A stretch of 64,000 nucleotides of DNA from Dankookia rubra (GCF_004355005.1 NZ_SMSJ01000002.1:62001-126000); one strand, 5' to 3'; positions 43,456-52,924 are shown, counted from the first letter of the stretch. Numbers and translations are program-made. Notes: generated by a model not told the origin, from the letters alone.

Positions 43456-44244
43456 TCAGTCCTCGATGATGGCCACCGCCCGGGTCCAGCCGGCCGAGCC
43501 GCGATGCACCTTCACCGGGAAGCAGACCACCTGGAATCCGTCCGCCGGTAAGGCTTCGAGGTTGCTTAGCTTCTCGAGATGGGAATAGCCGATCTCTCGC
43601 CCGGCACGGTGGCCTTCCCAGATCAGCCCGGCATCGCCGGTCGCCTCGACCCGCCGCTTGGTATGGCTGAACGGCGCGTCCCAAGACCAGCCATCGGTCC
43701 CGACCAGGCGGATGCCGCGTTCCAGCAGCCAGAGCGTCGCGGCCTTGCCCATGCCGCAGCCGGCATCGATGAAATCCTCCTCGCCATAGCGCGACCCTGC
43801 GCGGGTATTGACCACGACGATCTCGAGCGGCTTCAGCACGTGGCCGATCCGCTTCAACTCGGCCTCGACATCCGCCGGCTGCACCACATAGCCGTCCTCG
43901 AAATGCCGGAAGTCGAGCTTCACGCCCGGGTTGTGGCACCATTCCAGCGGCACCTCGTCGATCCGCCAGGACGGCTCGCCCCCGGGCACCAGCCGCTCGT
44001 TCATCCGGGAGAAGTAATGGTAGGGCGCGTCCAGATGGGTGCCGTTGTGGGTGCTGATGTTCACCCGCTCCACCGCGGCGTATTCGCCCTCCGGCAGCGC
44101 CTCGACCGGCACACCCATATAGGCCGCCATGCGCGGCGCCGATTGGTGGTGATCGACGTATTCGATCTGCGGCAGCATCTCCGGCGGGTCGGAGCGGATC
44201 CCGGCCTTGAGCGGCACAGAGATGTCGATGAAGCGGCGTGCCAT
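43456..44244 (-). CDS. Cyclase family protein (kynurenine formamidase-like metal hydrolase)
   Basis: 262 residues. The HNGTHLDAP motif is the metal-binding hallmark of the cyclase/KynB superfamily, preceded by the typical start RFIDISVPLKAGIRSDPPE. Members hydrolyse N-formylkynurenine, isatin or similar amides using Zn or Mn. Residues are intact, so it is probably active; the substrate is unknown. It is the second gene of a minus-strand pair with the SDR upstream (98-bp gap). Confidence 0.88.
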   Translation of the reverse strand: MARRFIDISVPLKAGIRSDPPEMLPQIEYVDHHQSAPRMAAYMGVPVEALPEGEYAAVERVNISTHNGTHLDAPYHYFSRMNERLVPGGEPSWRIDEVPLEWCHNPGVKLDFRHFEDGYVVQPADVEAELKRIGHVLKPLEIVVVNTRAGSRYGEEDFIDAGCGMGKAATLWLLERGIRLVGTDGWSWDAPFSHTKRRVEATGDAGLIWEGHRAGREIGYSHLEKLSNLEALPADGFQVVCFPVKVHRGSAGWTRAVAIIED

Positions 44245-44342
44245 GGTGTTTCCTCCGCAGCGGCCGGTGCGTCCTCCGGCCCGGTTCGCTGGCGCCGAGC
44301 CTGGACCGGAAGCCGCGTGCCGGTCCAGCGGCCCCGCCTCGC

Positions 44343-45128
44343 TCAGTAGAGCGCGTAGCCGCCATCGATGACAAAGGTATCGCCGGTATGGAAGGCCGAG
44401 GCGCCGCTCATCAGGTAGACGGCGATGCCGCCGAAATCCGCGCCGGTGCCCCAGCGCCGCATCGGTACCCGCGGCAGCACGTTGCCGGCGAATTTCGGGT
44501 CACTGGTCGAGCGCGCGGTCATGTCCGTCTCGATCCAGCCGGGCAGGATGGAGTTGGCGCGGACGCCGTAGCGGGCGAGCTCGACCGCAAGCGCCCGGAT
44601 CATCGCGGTCATGCCGCCCTTCGACGCGCCGTAATGCTCGTTCCGCGCCGCGCCCTCGATCGCGGCGAGCGAGGCCGTGCCGACCAGAACGCCGCCCTTG
44701 TCGCCGGCCTCGGCCCGCGCCTTCATGTGCCGAGCGGCGGCGCGGAAGGTCAGGAAGGCGCCGCGCAGGTTGATGTCGAGCACCCGGTCCCATTGTTCCA
44801 CCGTTCGCTCGACGAAGGGGGAGCTGCGGCCGCCAGAGACGCCGGCATTGGCGAAGCAGCCATCGACCCGGCCGAGCACAGAGAGTGTCTCGGCGAAGGC
44901 GGCATCTACCTCGGCCTCCTCGGCGACGTCGCATTCGAGGGCGAGCACCCGGACGCCGGCGGATTCGAGCTTGCCCTTCGCGGCGGCATTCTTCGCCGCA
45001 CTGGTGCCCCAGATGGCGATCTCGGCCCCGGCCTCCGCCATGGCCTGGGCCATGCCGAGGCCGATGCCGCCATTGCCGCCGGTGACCAGCGCCACCTTTC
45101 CGGTCAGGTCGAACGGCGTATAGGCCAT
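44343..45128 (-). CDS. Short-chain dehydrogenase/reductase
   Basis: 261 residues. TGGNGGIG starts at residue 16; NAG lies near 94; active-site residues are Ser153, Tyr166 and Lys170 (YGASK). PGWIETDMT and the FVIDGGYALY ending are classical. NAD(P)-dependent oxidation of an unknown alcohol is expected. The ATG at 45128 begins the conserved domain; the long upstream open frame overlaps the divergent ferredoxin gene and is a shadow. Confidence 0.92.
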   Translation of the reverse strand: MAYTPFDLTGKVALVTGGNGGIGLGMAQAMAEAGAEIAIWGTSAAKNAAAKGKLESAGVRVLALECDVAEEAEVDAAFAETLSVLGRVDGCFANAGVSGGRSSPFVERTVEQWDRVLDINLRGAFLTFRAAARHMKARAEAGDKGGVLVGTASLAAIEGAARNEHYGASKGGMTAMIRALAVELARYGVRANSILPGWIETDMTARSTSDPKFAGNVLPRVPMRRWGTGADFGGIAVYLMSGASAFHTGDTFVIDGGYALY

Positions 45129-45228
45129 GGTTCTTCGCTCCCTATCATGCGGGGCGCAGCCTGCACCGGCATGGCTTGCGCCGGAAGCCCGGCCGGGTGA
45201 GACCGGCGCCGCAGCGGAAGGGCAGACT

Positions 45229-45552
45229 ATGGCGCGGATCACCTTCATCCAGCCGGATGGCAGCCGGCAGGTCCTCGAATCCGGCGAGGACGAAACGGTC
45301 ATGCTGGTCGGGGTGCGGCACAACGTGGCGAAGCTGCCGGCGGATTGCGGCGGGCAGCTCGCCTGCGCCTCCTGCATGGTGGAGGTGGCGGAGCCCTGGC
45401 GCGCGGCGGTCGGCGGGCCGGGCCTCGACGAAGGCGATATGATCGAGGATGCGTTGGGTATGCGGCCGCCGGGGCGGCGGCTGTCCTGCCAGGTCCGGAT
45501 CACCGAGGCGCTGGACGGTCTGGAAGTACGGCTGCCCGAAACCCAGGGCTGA
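45229..45552 (+). CDS. 2Fe-2S plant-type ferredoxin
   Basis: 107 residues. Cluster cysteines follow C-x5-C-x2-C-x37-C at Cys40, Cys46, Cys49 (DCGGQLACASC) and Cys87 (LSCQV). The spacing matches adrenodoxin/putidaredoxin-type vertebrate-like ferredoxins that pass electrons to P450s or ring oxygenases. GGAAGGG precedes ATG 45229. No P450 or reductase is adjacent, so its partner is elsewhere, possibly the flavin enzymes further right. It is divergent from the SDR. Confidence 0.93.
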   Translation: MARITFIQPDGSRQVLESGEDETVMLVGVRHNVAKLPADCGGQLACASCMVEVAEPWRAAVGGPGLDEGDMIEDALGMRPPGRRLSCQVRITEALDGLEVRLPETQG

Positions 45553-45737
45553 GCGGGATTCGCACGCCCGCATGGATCGCCCGCTCCTGCGGCGGGACCC
45601 GCTGCAGGGCGCCACGGCGCTGACCCAAAGGGCGTCGCCCACCCTTCGGCGATCCGGCTGCCAGGCCGCGGCCGATCCTGGCAACCCGATCGACCAGGCG
45701 CACGGCGCGGTAGCTAGGTCACGGGCGTGAACGGTCG

Positions 45738-45758
45738 GGCACGAGGCCCGGCCGTGCC
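45738..45758. terminator. Hairpin between convergent ferredoxin and MFS genes
   Basis: GGCACG (45738-45743) pairs with CGTGCC (45753-45758) across a GC-rich loop, immediately at the stop of the convergent MFS gene. The rest of the 205-bp gap after the ferredoxin shows nothing I can name. Confidence 0.4.
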
Positions 45759-47101
45759 TAGGCGCTGCGGCCAGGCCCGGGCCGCCGCTGGTATTCGGCC
45801 GGCGCCATCACCCCCTGCGCATCGAGCTCCGCCGCCGGGATCGGGTCCTGGATGATGGTCGCATAGGCCACGGCGCAGACCAGCGCGAGCCCAGCGCCAA
45901 CCAGCAGGGCCGGGGTGAAGCTACCGGTCGATTCGGCGATCAGCCCGGTGGTCGCCGGCGCCAGCGCACCGCCGAGATATCCGCCGAAGTTCTGCATCGC
46001 CCCCAGCGATGCCGTGCAATTCGCCGGCGCCGCGACCGAGACCAGCGCCCAGCCCGTCGCGGTCGAGACGTAGCAGAGAAACATCGCCACCGAGATGCAG
46101 CCGATCGCCAGCATGTCGTTGGCCGACCAGGCGGCGAGCGCGGTGAAAACCCCTGTCCCGGCCAGCGAGATCGCCATCGGCCATTTGCGGCTGTCGATCG
46201 GCCGCATGCCGCGCCGCGCCAGCACATCGGCGATGCGGCCGCCGAGCAGGCTGCCCAGCACGCTGAAGACGAAGGGGACGGCGGCGACCCAGCCGGTGCG
46301 GGCGATGCTCATGTGCCGCTCCATCTGCAGGTAGGCCGGCAGCCAGGAGGCATAGATCCAGAGGATGTAGATCGTCCCGAAGAAGCCCAGCAGCATCCCC
46401 CAGGTAGTGCGGTAGGCGAACAGCCGCTTCCATTCGCCGAGGGTGAGCCGGGCCATCTCCCCGGTGGTATCGCCCTCGGTCAGGTGGGTCCGCTCGGCCT
46501 CCGTCAGCGCCACCTCGGACGGATTGCGGTAGATGATGTAGGCGAGGACGGCGACGGCGATGCCGAGCAGGCCCATGACCAGGATCATCCAGCGCCAGCC
46601 AACCACCAGCATCAGGAAGGTCAGCAGCGGCACCGAGATGACGGTGCCGAGGGTCGAGGAGCAGTTCCAGATCCCGGTCGCGGTGCCGCGGTCGCGCGGG
46701 TTGAACCAATCCCGGCTCACCCGGGCGGCGGTCGGGAATTGCGGCGCTTCGCCAAGGCCCAGCACGATGCGAGCGGCGAAGAACTGCGTGAAGCTCGTCA
46801 CCAGCCCGCCCGCCGCCTGAGCGAGCGACCAGAGGCCGAGCCCGAGCGCCAGCATGTGCCGCGGGCCGAGCCGGTCGACCAATGCGCCGACCGGCAACTG
46901 GGTGAAGGCGTAGGCCCAGAGGAAAGCCGAGAGCAGCACGCCCATGTCGCCGACCGACAGGCCCAGCTCGTCCCGGATCAGCGGATTGTCCACCGCCAGC
47001 GTGGCGCGGTCGATGTAGTTGACGACGCCGCTGAGCACGAGCAGCGCCAGCGCGATGCGCTGGGTCCGCCGGATGCGTGGCGTTGGGCCGTGCGTTTCCA
47101 C
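45758..47101 (-). CDS. MFS transporter, anion:cation symporter (ACS) family
   Basis: 447 residues with twelve predicted spans. NYIDRATLAVDNPLIRDELG is the hallmark first-loop region of ACS-family sugar-acid/organic-acid symporters. The conserved loop 2-3 (GALVDRLGPRH) and the FWxxT-like ARIVLGLGEAPQFP segment are present. It probably takes up a carboxylate with protons. The start is a GTG at 47101, six bases after GGGAGGA; upstream codons lack a signal. It is divergent from an SDR with a notable inverted repeat between them. Confidence 0.92.
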   Translation of the reverse strand: METHGPTPRIRRTQRIALALLVLSGVVNYIDRATLAVDNPLIRDELGLSVGDMGVLLSAFLWAYAFTQLPVGALVDRLGPRHMLALGLGLWSLAQAAGGLVTSFTQFFAARIVLGLGEAPQFPTAARVSRDWFNPRDRGTATGIWNCSSTLGTVISVPLLTFLMLVVGWRWMILVMGLLGIAVAVLAYIIYRNPSEVALTEAERTHLTEGDTTGEMARLTLGEWKRLFAYRTTWGMLLGFFGTIYILWIYASWLPAYLQMERHMSIARTGWVAAVPFVFSVLGSLLGGRIADVLARRGMRPIDSRKWPMAISLAGTGVFTALAAWSANDMLAIGCISVAMFLCYVSTATGWALVSVAAPANCTASLGAMQNFGGYLGGALAPATTGLIAESTGSFTPALLVGAGLALVCAVAYATIIQDPIPAAELDAQGVMAPAEYQRRPGPGRSA

Positions 47102-47188
47102 GGCATTCCTCCCCCAGTGGTTGCATCCCGCCACAGCCTCAACGCGGCGGGACGGCGGAGCGTCGCGATGGGGCAGCGACTCAGGGTC

Positions 47189-47228
47189 AGTTGCATGGCG
47201 CAAGCCATGTGACTATCATCATGCAACT
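47189..47228. promoter_or_regulatory. Inverted repeat in the divergent MFS/SDR promoter region
   Basis: AGTTGCATG (47189-47197) and CATGCAACT (47220-47228) are perfect inverted copies with centres 31 bp apart, about three helical turns. A second nested dyad CATGGC-GCAA-GCCATG lies at 47194-47209. This is a good candidate operator shared by the MFS transporter and SDR genes. Confidence 0.5.
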
Positions 47229-47259
47229 AATTGGGCCGAGTGCCCGCAGGAGATCCGAG

Positions 47260-48060
47260 ATGAGCCGCCAACCCCTGGGCACCGCCCTCGTCACCGGCGC
47301 CTCGACCGGCCTCGGCTCGGTCTATGGCGACCGCCTCGCCCATCGCGGCCACGATCTGATCCTGGTCGCCCGTGATGCCGGGCGCATGGAGGCGCTCGCC
47401 ACCCAGCTCCGCGCCGGGACTGGCCGCGCGGTCGAGGTGCTGCCGGCCGACTTGACCGACCCCGCCGCCTTGGCGCGGGTCGCCGACCGGCTGGCGACCG
47501 ACCCCGTCGTCACCCTATTGGTCAACAATGCCGGCATGTCGATGAAGGGCGGCCTGCTCGACAACGGGCCGGCCGAGGTCCAGCGGCTGATCGCGCTGAA
47601 CGTCACCGCACCGACACTACTGGCCGGCGCCGCCGCCAAGGCCTTCGTCGCCCGCCGCTCCGGCACAATCGTCAACATCGCCTCGGTCCTGGCGGTGGCG
47701 CCGGAGGCCTACGACGGGGTCTACAGCGGGTCCAAGGCCTTCATCCTGAACCTGTCGCTCTCGCTTGCCGGCAAGCTGCGCGAGGCTGGCGTGCACGTGC
47801 AGGCGGTGCTGCCCGGCGCGACCCGCACCGAGATCTGGGAGCGCTCCGGCACCGACTTGAACGCCTTCCCGGCCGAAAAGGTGATGGAAGCGGGCGACCT
47901 GGTGGATGCAGCCCTGCTCGGCCTCGATCGCGGCGAGACGGTGACCATCCCGCCGCTGGCCGACGAAGCGCAATGGACCAGCTACAACGCGGCACGCTTG
48001 GCGATGGGCCCCAACCTGTCGCGGCGCGACGTCGCATCGCGCTACCGTCCCACGACCTGA
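47260..48060 (+). CDS. Short-chain dehydrogenase/reductase (YqjQ/DltE-like)
   Basis: 266 residues. TGASTGLG begins at residue 12, VNNAG near 88, active-site Ser142, Tyr155, Lys159 (YSGSK). The ARDAGRMEALATQLRAGTGR stretch suggests NADP preference in this subgroup. AGGAGA precedes the ATG at 47260. The divergent MFS gene may share its operator. Substrate unknown. Confidence 0.92.
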   Translation: MSRQPLGTALVTGASTGLGSVYGDRLAHRGHDLILVARDAGRMEALATQLRAGTGRAVEVLPADLTDPAALARVADRLATDPVVTLLVNNAGMSMKGGLLDNGPAEVQRLIALNVTAPTLLAGAAAKAFVARRSGTIVNIASVLAVAPEAYDGVYSGSKAFILNLSLSLAGKLREAGVHVQAVLPGATRTEIWERSGTDLNAFPAEKVMEAGDLVDAALLGLDRGETVTIPPLADEAQWTSYNAARLAMGPNLSRRDVASRYRPTT

Positions 48061-48061
48061 G

Positions 48062-49387
48062 TCACCGGAGCCCGGGGACCACGGTCGAAAGGTCGAGGCT
48101 CATCCCCATTGCCAGGTAGCCGGCGCGGTTGGGATGCAGCCGGTCGCCCGGGCCGCCGGTGGTGCTCTCCGGCACCATCTCCGGCCTGAGGCCGCCGGTC
48201 CGCGGGTCGAGCGTTGCCGCGTCGAAATCGGCGACCGCGTCGAACAGCCCGGGCGTGCGGATGAAGGCATTGAGCGCCTTCCGCTTCTCGTCCTGCAGGG
48301 CGAAGCCATGCGCCGGGCTGGTGCTGTTCAGCGCCGAGGTGACGGTGGCCCCGATCAGCCGCGCCTGCGGGAACTTCGCCCGGACGCGGCCGACCGCCTC
48401 GCGCATCGCCGCCTGCACCGCCTCGACGCTCGCATTGCCGTTGTGGCTGAAATCATTGGTGCCTTCCAGCCAGATGAAGCTGCTGACACCGGACAGACTG
48501 AGCACGTCGCGCTCGAGCCGCGCCCCGGCGCTAGGTCCGCCAGGGAAAGGCTTCTCCGCGGCATATTCAGCCGGGCCGGCAATCTGGTTGCCACCGATGC
48601 CGGCATTCACCACCGCGACGCGATTGCCGAAACGCTCGAACAGGCGGCGCTGCAGCACATCCGGCCAGCGGTCGTCGCCGTTCATGGTGGAGGCGGTGCC
48701 GTCGGTGATGCTGTCGCCGAAGGCGACCACCACCGGCGTCCCCGCTGGCGCCAGCATGTCGAGTGCGTCGAGGAAGAACCACGATGCCGTGCTGAAGGGG
48801 AAGGCCGCCTCCCCCTCCTCATGTCCATGACGACCAGCGGCGGGTGCACTGCCATAGGAGGTCTGCAGGGCCTTGGCATGCCAGGTCATCGGCCCGCTCT
48901 CACCGACTACATGCAGGCTGACCGTGAGCTTCCGGCCCTGCAGCAGCCCGCCCTGCCCCTCGGGCACGAAGGGCAGCGGCAGCGCATCGGACCAGGCCAT
49001 GCCGCCCGGCGGGATGGTCACGCTGTCCTGGCCAGCGAAGCGCACCGGCTAGTTGGTGCCGGGAACCAGTGCCGCGCCGCCGAGCTGCACGCCGAGATGC
49101 ACGCCGTCCAGCACCAGCGGACGTGTTCCCAGCGCGTTCGAGAAGCGCAGCCGCGCCTGCCTACCCCAATAGCTCGGCCGCACCACCAGCCGCAGCGTCT
49201 GGTCGCGTGCGCCGCGTCCCGGATCGGGAAACAGGAAGCGCTGGTCCGGCTGAGCCGAGGGATTGCCCATGGGATAGGGTCCCTGGACCGACGCCGCCCA
49301 GCTGGTCGCCCAGCCCTCGGCTGGCTGCGCCGCGGCGGCTCCTGCCAGCATCGTCATGGCCAGCAGCAGGCCGAACAGGCGTTGCAT
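48062..49387 (-). pseudogene. SGNH/GDSL hydrolase interrupted by an in-frame amber codon
   Basis: A single reading frame of about 441 codons is cut by TAG at 49049-49051. The upstream part (49387 to the stop, 112 codons) has a signal peptide MQRLFGLLLAMTMLAGAAAA and WATSWAASVQGP, then LRLVVRPSYWGRQARLRFSN. The downstream part has the SGNH blocks: GDSITDG (Ser), NAGIGGNQ, GTND and GDRLHPN (Asp/His). The frame is otherwise intact, and homologous proteins run through this point, so it is a recent nonsense mutation, a sequencing error or a readthrough site. A GTG at 49045, three bases past the stop, could reinitiate but would yield a product without signal peptide. Confidence 0.82.
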
Positions 49388-49438
49388 GGGGCTTCCTCCG
49401 GGTGTTTCGCCCAGGATGGAACCGGCGGCGGCACGCGG

Positions 49439-49945
49439 CTAGCTTTTCGGCGGCAGGCTGCCGAAGACGGTCTCCGCCTCGATCTGCCGCACATTCTCCG
49501 GACGCGCGAAAGGCGACGGCGGCTCGCCCTCGGCGCGTGGGCGGCCGATACGGGCGAAGAAGGTCTCGAGCCCGCCGGGCATGATGCACCAGACGAAGCT
49601 CAGCGGCCCGGTGCCGGTATTGTGGAACGAATGCGGCCGGTCGCGCGGGAAGAAGAAGCAGGCGTTGGGGCGCATCGGATGGACGGTGCCCTCGATATGC
49701 GCCTCGCCCTCGCCGGCGATGACGAATATCACTTCCTCGTTCGCGTCGTGCATGTGCTCGCGCACATGGCAGCCAGGATCGACGGTCTGGGTGCCGAAGG
49801 CGAAGGGCGTCTCGGACGCCGTGTTGGCGCCATCGAGCAAGCAGCGGACGAAGCCGTTGGCCGGCATCGGCTGCCAGAAGCTGCGCGCATCCTCCGGCTG
49901 CTGGATGACAAGGCGGGCGGGGCTGGAGGCATGCGGATCGGGCAT
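49439..49945 (-). CDS. Cupin domain protein
   Basis: 168 residues, one cupin domain. Metal ligands are in HVREHMHDANEEVIFVIAGE (two His and Glu) and RPHSFHNTG (His). It may be a small dioxygenase, isomerase or sensor. It is 51 bp upstream of the broken SGNH gene on the same strand and divergent from the TRAP binding-protein gene. Function unknown. Confidence 0.85.
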   Translation of the reverse strand: MPDPHASSPARLVIQQPEDARSFWQPMPANGFVRCLLDGANTASETPFAFGTQTVDPGCHVREHMHDANEEVIFVIAGEGEAHIEGTVHPMRPNACFFFPRDRPHSFHNTGTGPLSFVWCIMPGGLETFFARIGRPRAEGEPPSPFARPENVRQIEAETVFGSLPPKS

Positions 49946-50085
49946 CGGGCGGGGCTCCGGCAGGGCGGCAGATCATCGGGCGCGGGATGCTCCGGCGGCA
50001 AGCCTTGCCGCGCCTCTCGGGCCGTGGAACCGTGCAACCGAGGATACGCCGTCGACAACGCCATCCTTGCCGGGAGACGAAGCCG

Positions 50086-51069
50086 ATGAACCGCTGGACC
50101 AAATGGGCCGGAGTCCTGGGCCTTGTCGTGCTCTGCGCCACCGCCCCAGCCCTCGCCCAGACCAAATGGGTGATCGCAACGCCATATGCCGAGAATTTCC
50201 ACACCGCCAATATCCGGCTCTTCATTGCCGAAGTGGAAAAGGCGACCGGGGGCCGGCTTGCGATCCAACTGCACAACAACGCCTCGCTGCTGCCGATGAG
50301 CCAGATCAAGCGTGGCGTGCAGACCGGCCAGGTGCAGCTCGGCGAGATCCTGCTCAGCGCCTATGCCAACGAGGATCCCTTCTTCGAGGTCGACGGCGTT
50401 CCCTTCCTCGCCTGGACCTGGCCGCAGGCCGAGGCGCTGAACACGGCAACCGAGCCCTATATCCGCGCCCGGCTGGAACGCCAGGGGCTGACCCTGCTCT
50501 ACATGGTCCATTGGGACGCGCAGGGTTTCTACGCCAAGACCGAGCTGCGCAGCGTGCAGGACCTGAGAGGCACGCGCTTCCGCGCCTACAACAACGTCAC
50601 GGGCCGTATGGCGGAACTGATGGGCGCGACGCCGGTGACGGTGCAGCTGGCCGAGGTCAGCCAGGCCTTCGCCACCAATGTCATCACCTCGATGTTCACC
50701 TCGGCGCAGAGCGGGGTGAACGTCACCGCCTGGGACTTCACCCGCTACTGGTACAATGTCGGCGGGATGCGGACGCGGAACGCGGTCGTCGCCAATACCC
50801 GGGCGCTGCAGGCGCTGGATGTGCCGTCGCGCGATGCTTTGCTCGCCGCCGCGGCCGCCGCCACGACGCGCGGCAAGGACTTAGCGAAGCAGGCGGAGGT
50901 CGTGCAGTCCGACAGGCTGCGAGAGAAGGGCATGCTGCTGCCGACGCCGTCGGAGCAGATGATGACCGAGTTGAAGTCGATCGGCGAAACGCTGACCGCG
51001 GAATGGGTGCAGCGGGCGGGGCCGGAAGGGGTCCAGATGCTGGAGAAATACCGCGCAGCGATGCAATAG
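50086..51069 (+). CDS. TRAP transporter substrate-binding protein DctP
   Basis: 327 residues. The signal WAGVLGLVVLCATAPALAQ is cleaved near residue 25. The DctP fold shows NIRLFIAEVEKATGGRLAIQ, then GVQTGQVQLGEILLSAYANE and KTELRSVQDLRGTRFRAYNN. It captures an organic acid in the periplasm. No DctQ/DctM membrane genes are adjacent, so it is an orphan here. GGGAGACGA precedes the ATG. Upstream the frame extends into the cupin promoter region without reason. Confidence 0.92.
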   Translation: MNRWTKWAGVLGLVVLCATAPALAQTKWVIATPYAENFHTANIRLFIAEVEKATGGRLAIQLHNNASLLPMSQIKRGVQTGQVQLGEILLSAYANEDPFFEVDGVPFLAWTWPQAEALNTATEPYIRARLERQGLTLLYMVHWDAQGFYAKTELRSVQDLRGTRFRAYNNVTGRMAELMGATPVTVQLAEVSQAFATNVITSMFTSAQSGVNVTAWDFTRYWYNVGGMRTRNAVVANTRALQALDVPSRDALLAAAAAATTRGKDLAKQAEVVQSDRLREKGMLLPTPSEQMMTELKSIGETLTAEWVQRAGPEGVQMLEKYRAAMQ

Positions 51070-51125
51070 GAGGAAAGGTCGGGGGACAGCGTTTCCCCCG
51101 GACCCGCTGCTTCTCAGTGGGGCGG
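51070..51125. repeat. Half-length copy of the dispersed intergenic palindromic repeat
   Basis: The gap between convergent stops reads GAAAGGTCGGGGGACAGCGT followed by TTCCCCCGGACCCGCTG. It matches one outer arm of the full elements (G-rich hairpin followed by C-rich return). Confidence 0.5.
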
Positions 51126-52088
51126 CTATTCGGCTGCCAGGCAGGTGCGTTCGAGCAGGCCGGCGGTGACCAGCGCATCGGCGATGCGGCTGATCTCCGC
51201 TGCCTCCAGCTTCTTCAAGGGCGGGCGGACCACGGCGCGGGGCAGCTTGCCGAGCAGCACCAGTGCCTCCTTCATCCGGTTGTGCATGTCGAAGAAGGGA
51301 TCCGCATAGAAGACCTGCGCGGTGGGGCGGATGCGCGCGTTCAGCGCCTGCGCCGCAGCGAGATCGCCGGCCTGCACCGCATCGAAGAGTCGCGCCTGCA
51401 AATTGGCAATCACGCTGCCGGAGCCGGAGAGCAGACCAGCGGCGCCGGTGACAAGCGAGGCGAAAAGCCAGGCGCTGTGCGTCGACAGCACATTCACCGG
51501 CCGGCGCAGGCCCTGCAGCACCTCGATGTGCCGCTCGGCCAGGGCCGGGTCGTTGCACCAGTCCTTGATGGCGCGGAAGCTCGGCACCTCCCCGGCGAGC
51601 CTGACCAGCGTGTCGATCGGATAGGTCAGGCCCGTCACCGCCGGGTACTGGAAGACAATGAGCGGCAGGTCGGTGGCGTCAGCGATGGCCCTGACATGGT
51701 CGGCGAGGCAATCCGGCCGCGCCGCATGGCCGCGCGCCAGCACGCCGGGCGGAAAGACCAGCAATGCCGAGGCGCCGCCGGCTGCCGCGCGCTTCGCCTG
51801 GCGCACCGCCTGCAAGGTTCCGTCGGCATAGATGCCGTTCACCACCGGAAGGCGGTCGCCGATCTCGTCAAGCGTGACCGCTAGCACCCGCTCCTGCTCC
51901 TCCGGGTCGCAAGAGGCGACCTCGGAGGCGTGCGCATTGGTGGTGATGGCGGTGACGCCGCGAACCGTCGCCACGTCGCGGAGATGCGCGCGATAGGATG
52001 CCTCGTCAATCGTGAGGTCGTCGTGGAAGGGCAGCAGCACCGCGGGGATGGTGCCGCGCGGCTCAAATCCGGGGAAGCGGGCAGGCAT
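51126..52088 (-). CDS. Dihydrodipicolinate synthase family protein (DapA/NAL-like aldolase)
   Basis: 320 residues, TIM-barrel aldolase family. The Schiff-base lysine lies in FRAIKDWCND, the tyrosine in IVFQYPAV, and PAVLLPFHDDLTIDEASYR is the typical start. Such enzymes cleave or form 2-keto acids with pyruvate or related carbonyls; true DapA would be longer in lysine-pathway context, so a catabolic role is likelier. GAGGAGG places the ATG at 52088. It is convergent with DctP, and a TPP decarboxylase pair lies just upstream on the same strand. Confidence 0.9.
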   Translation of the reverse strand: MPARFPGFEPRGTIPAVLLPFHDDLTIDEASYRAHLRDVATVRGVTAITTNAHASEVASCDPEEQERVLAVTLDEIGDRLPVVNGIYADGTLQAVRQAKRAAAGGASALLVFPPGVLARGHAARPDCLADHVRAIADATDLPLIVFQYPAVTGLTYPIDTLVRLAGEVPSFRAIKDWCNDPALAERHIEVLQGLRRPVNVLSTHSAWLFASLVTGAAGLLSGSGSVIANLQARLFDAVQAGDLAAAQALNARIRPTAQVFYADPFFDMHNRMKEALVLLGKLPRAVVRPPLKKLEAAEISRIADALVTAGLLERTCLAAE

Positions 52089-52318
52089 GCGGGACATCCT
52101 CCTCATCGGCGCTCGCGGCCGGTGCAGGCGGGCAGCCTGCGAAGGCTCGGCTTGCCCTGTCAAGCGGTGCTGCAAGGCTGGCCGCGCCCAAGCTTGGCAA
52201 CCCGCCCGATCCGGGAAAGCAGCCGACACAGCCCGGCCGCCCGCACGCACCGGAACCCAATCGCCGGGCCAGCGAGGGTCGGGGTGGCGAAGCGGGTCGC
52301 GGCGCATGCTCCCGCCCG

Positions 52319-52921
52319 CTACCCCGGCAGCTTGCTCTTCTTCACCCCCAGCCCGCGCATGAACCGGTCCCTGATCTGCGCCGGGTCGCGCTCGGTCTGC
52401 GTGGGCGGCTTCTGATCGTCCAGCTTCAGGCCGATCAGGTTCGGCCCCTCGCCCACCAGGCTTTCCTCCACGAGCCGTTCAAAATCCGTCTCGTCCTTCG
52501 CCCAGACGGAGTTCGCCAAGCCGCAGCCGCGCGCGATCGCCACATAGTCTGCGCCGCCGGCCGCCGGCGTCGGCTGGCCGCCGGTGATCTGGTAGCTGCC
52601 GTTGTCCATCACCAGGATGGTCAGGTTCCGTGGCCGCAGCGTCGCCACAGTGGTCAGGCAGCCGAGTTGCATCAGGATCGACCCGTCGCCCTCCAGCGCG
52701 AAGACGCGCCGCTGCGGCTGCGCCAGCGCCACGCCGAGCGCGATCGGCACCGCGAGCCCCATGCTGCCCAGCATGTAGAAGTTCTGCGGCCGGTGCCCGG
52801 CGGACCAAAGGTCGAAGTTGGTATGGCCGATGCCGCCGATGACGGCTTCCTCGTGCCTGAGCCGCGCGACCATCCGCTGCATCAGGTCGAAGCGGTTCAT
52901 GCGATGGGTATTGTCCGACAT
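52319..52921 (-). CDS. ThDP-dependent decarboxylase, beta subunit (sulfopyruvate/phosphonopyruvate type)
   Basis: 200 residues. The ThDP-binding motif GDGSILMQLG...DNGSYQ is present, preceded by NFYMLGSMGLAVPIALGVAL. This is the C-terminal (PP) half of a ThDP decarboxylase, as in ComE and phosphonopyruvate decarboxylase beta. It pairs with the alpha subunit encoded just upstream, three bases away. It would decarboxylate a 2-keto acid bearing a sulfonate, phosphonate or other acidic group. Confidence 0.88.
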   Translation of the reverse strand: MSDNTHRMNRFDLMQRMVARLRHEEAVIGGIGHTNFDLWSAGHRPQNFYMLGSMGLAVPIALGVALAQPQRRVFALEGDGSILMQLGCLTTVATLRPRNLTILVMDNGSYQITGGQPTPAAGGADYVAIARGCGLANSVWAKDETDFERLVEESLVGEGPNLIGLKLDDQKPPTQTERDPAQIRDRFMRGLGVKKSKLPG

Positions 52922-52924
52922 GGC

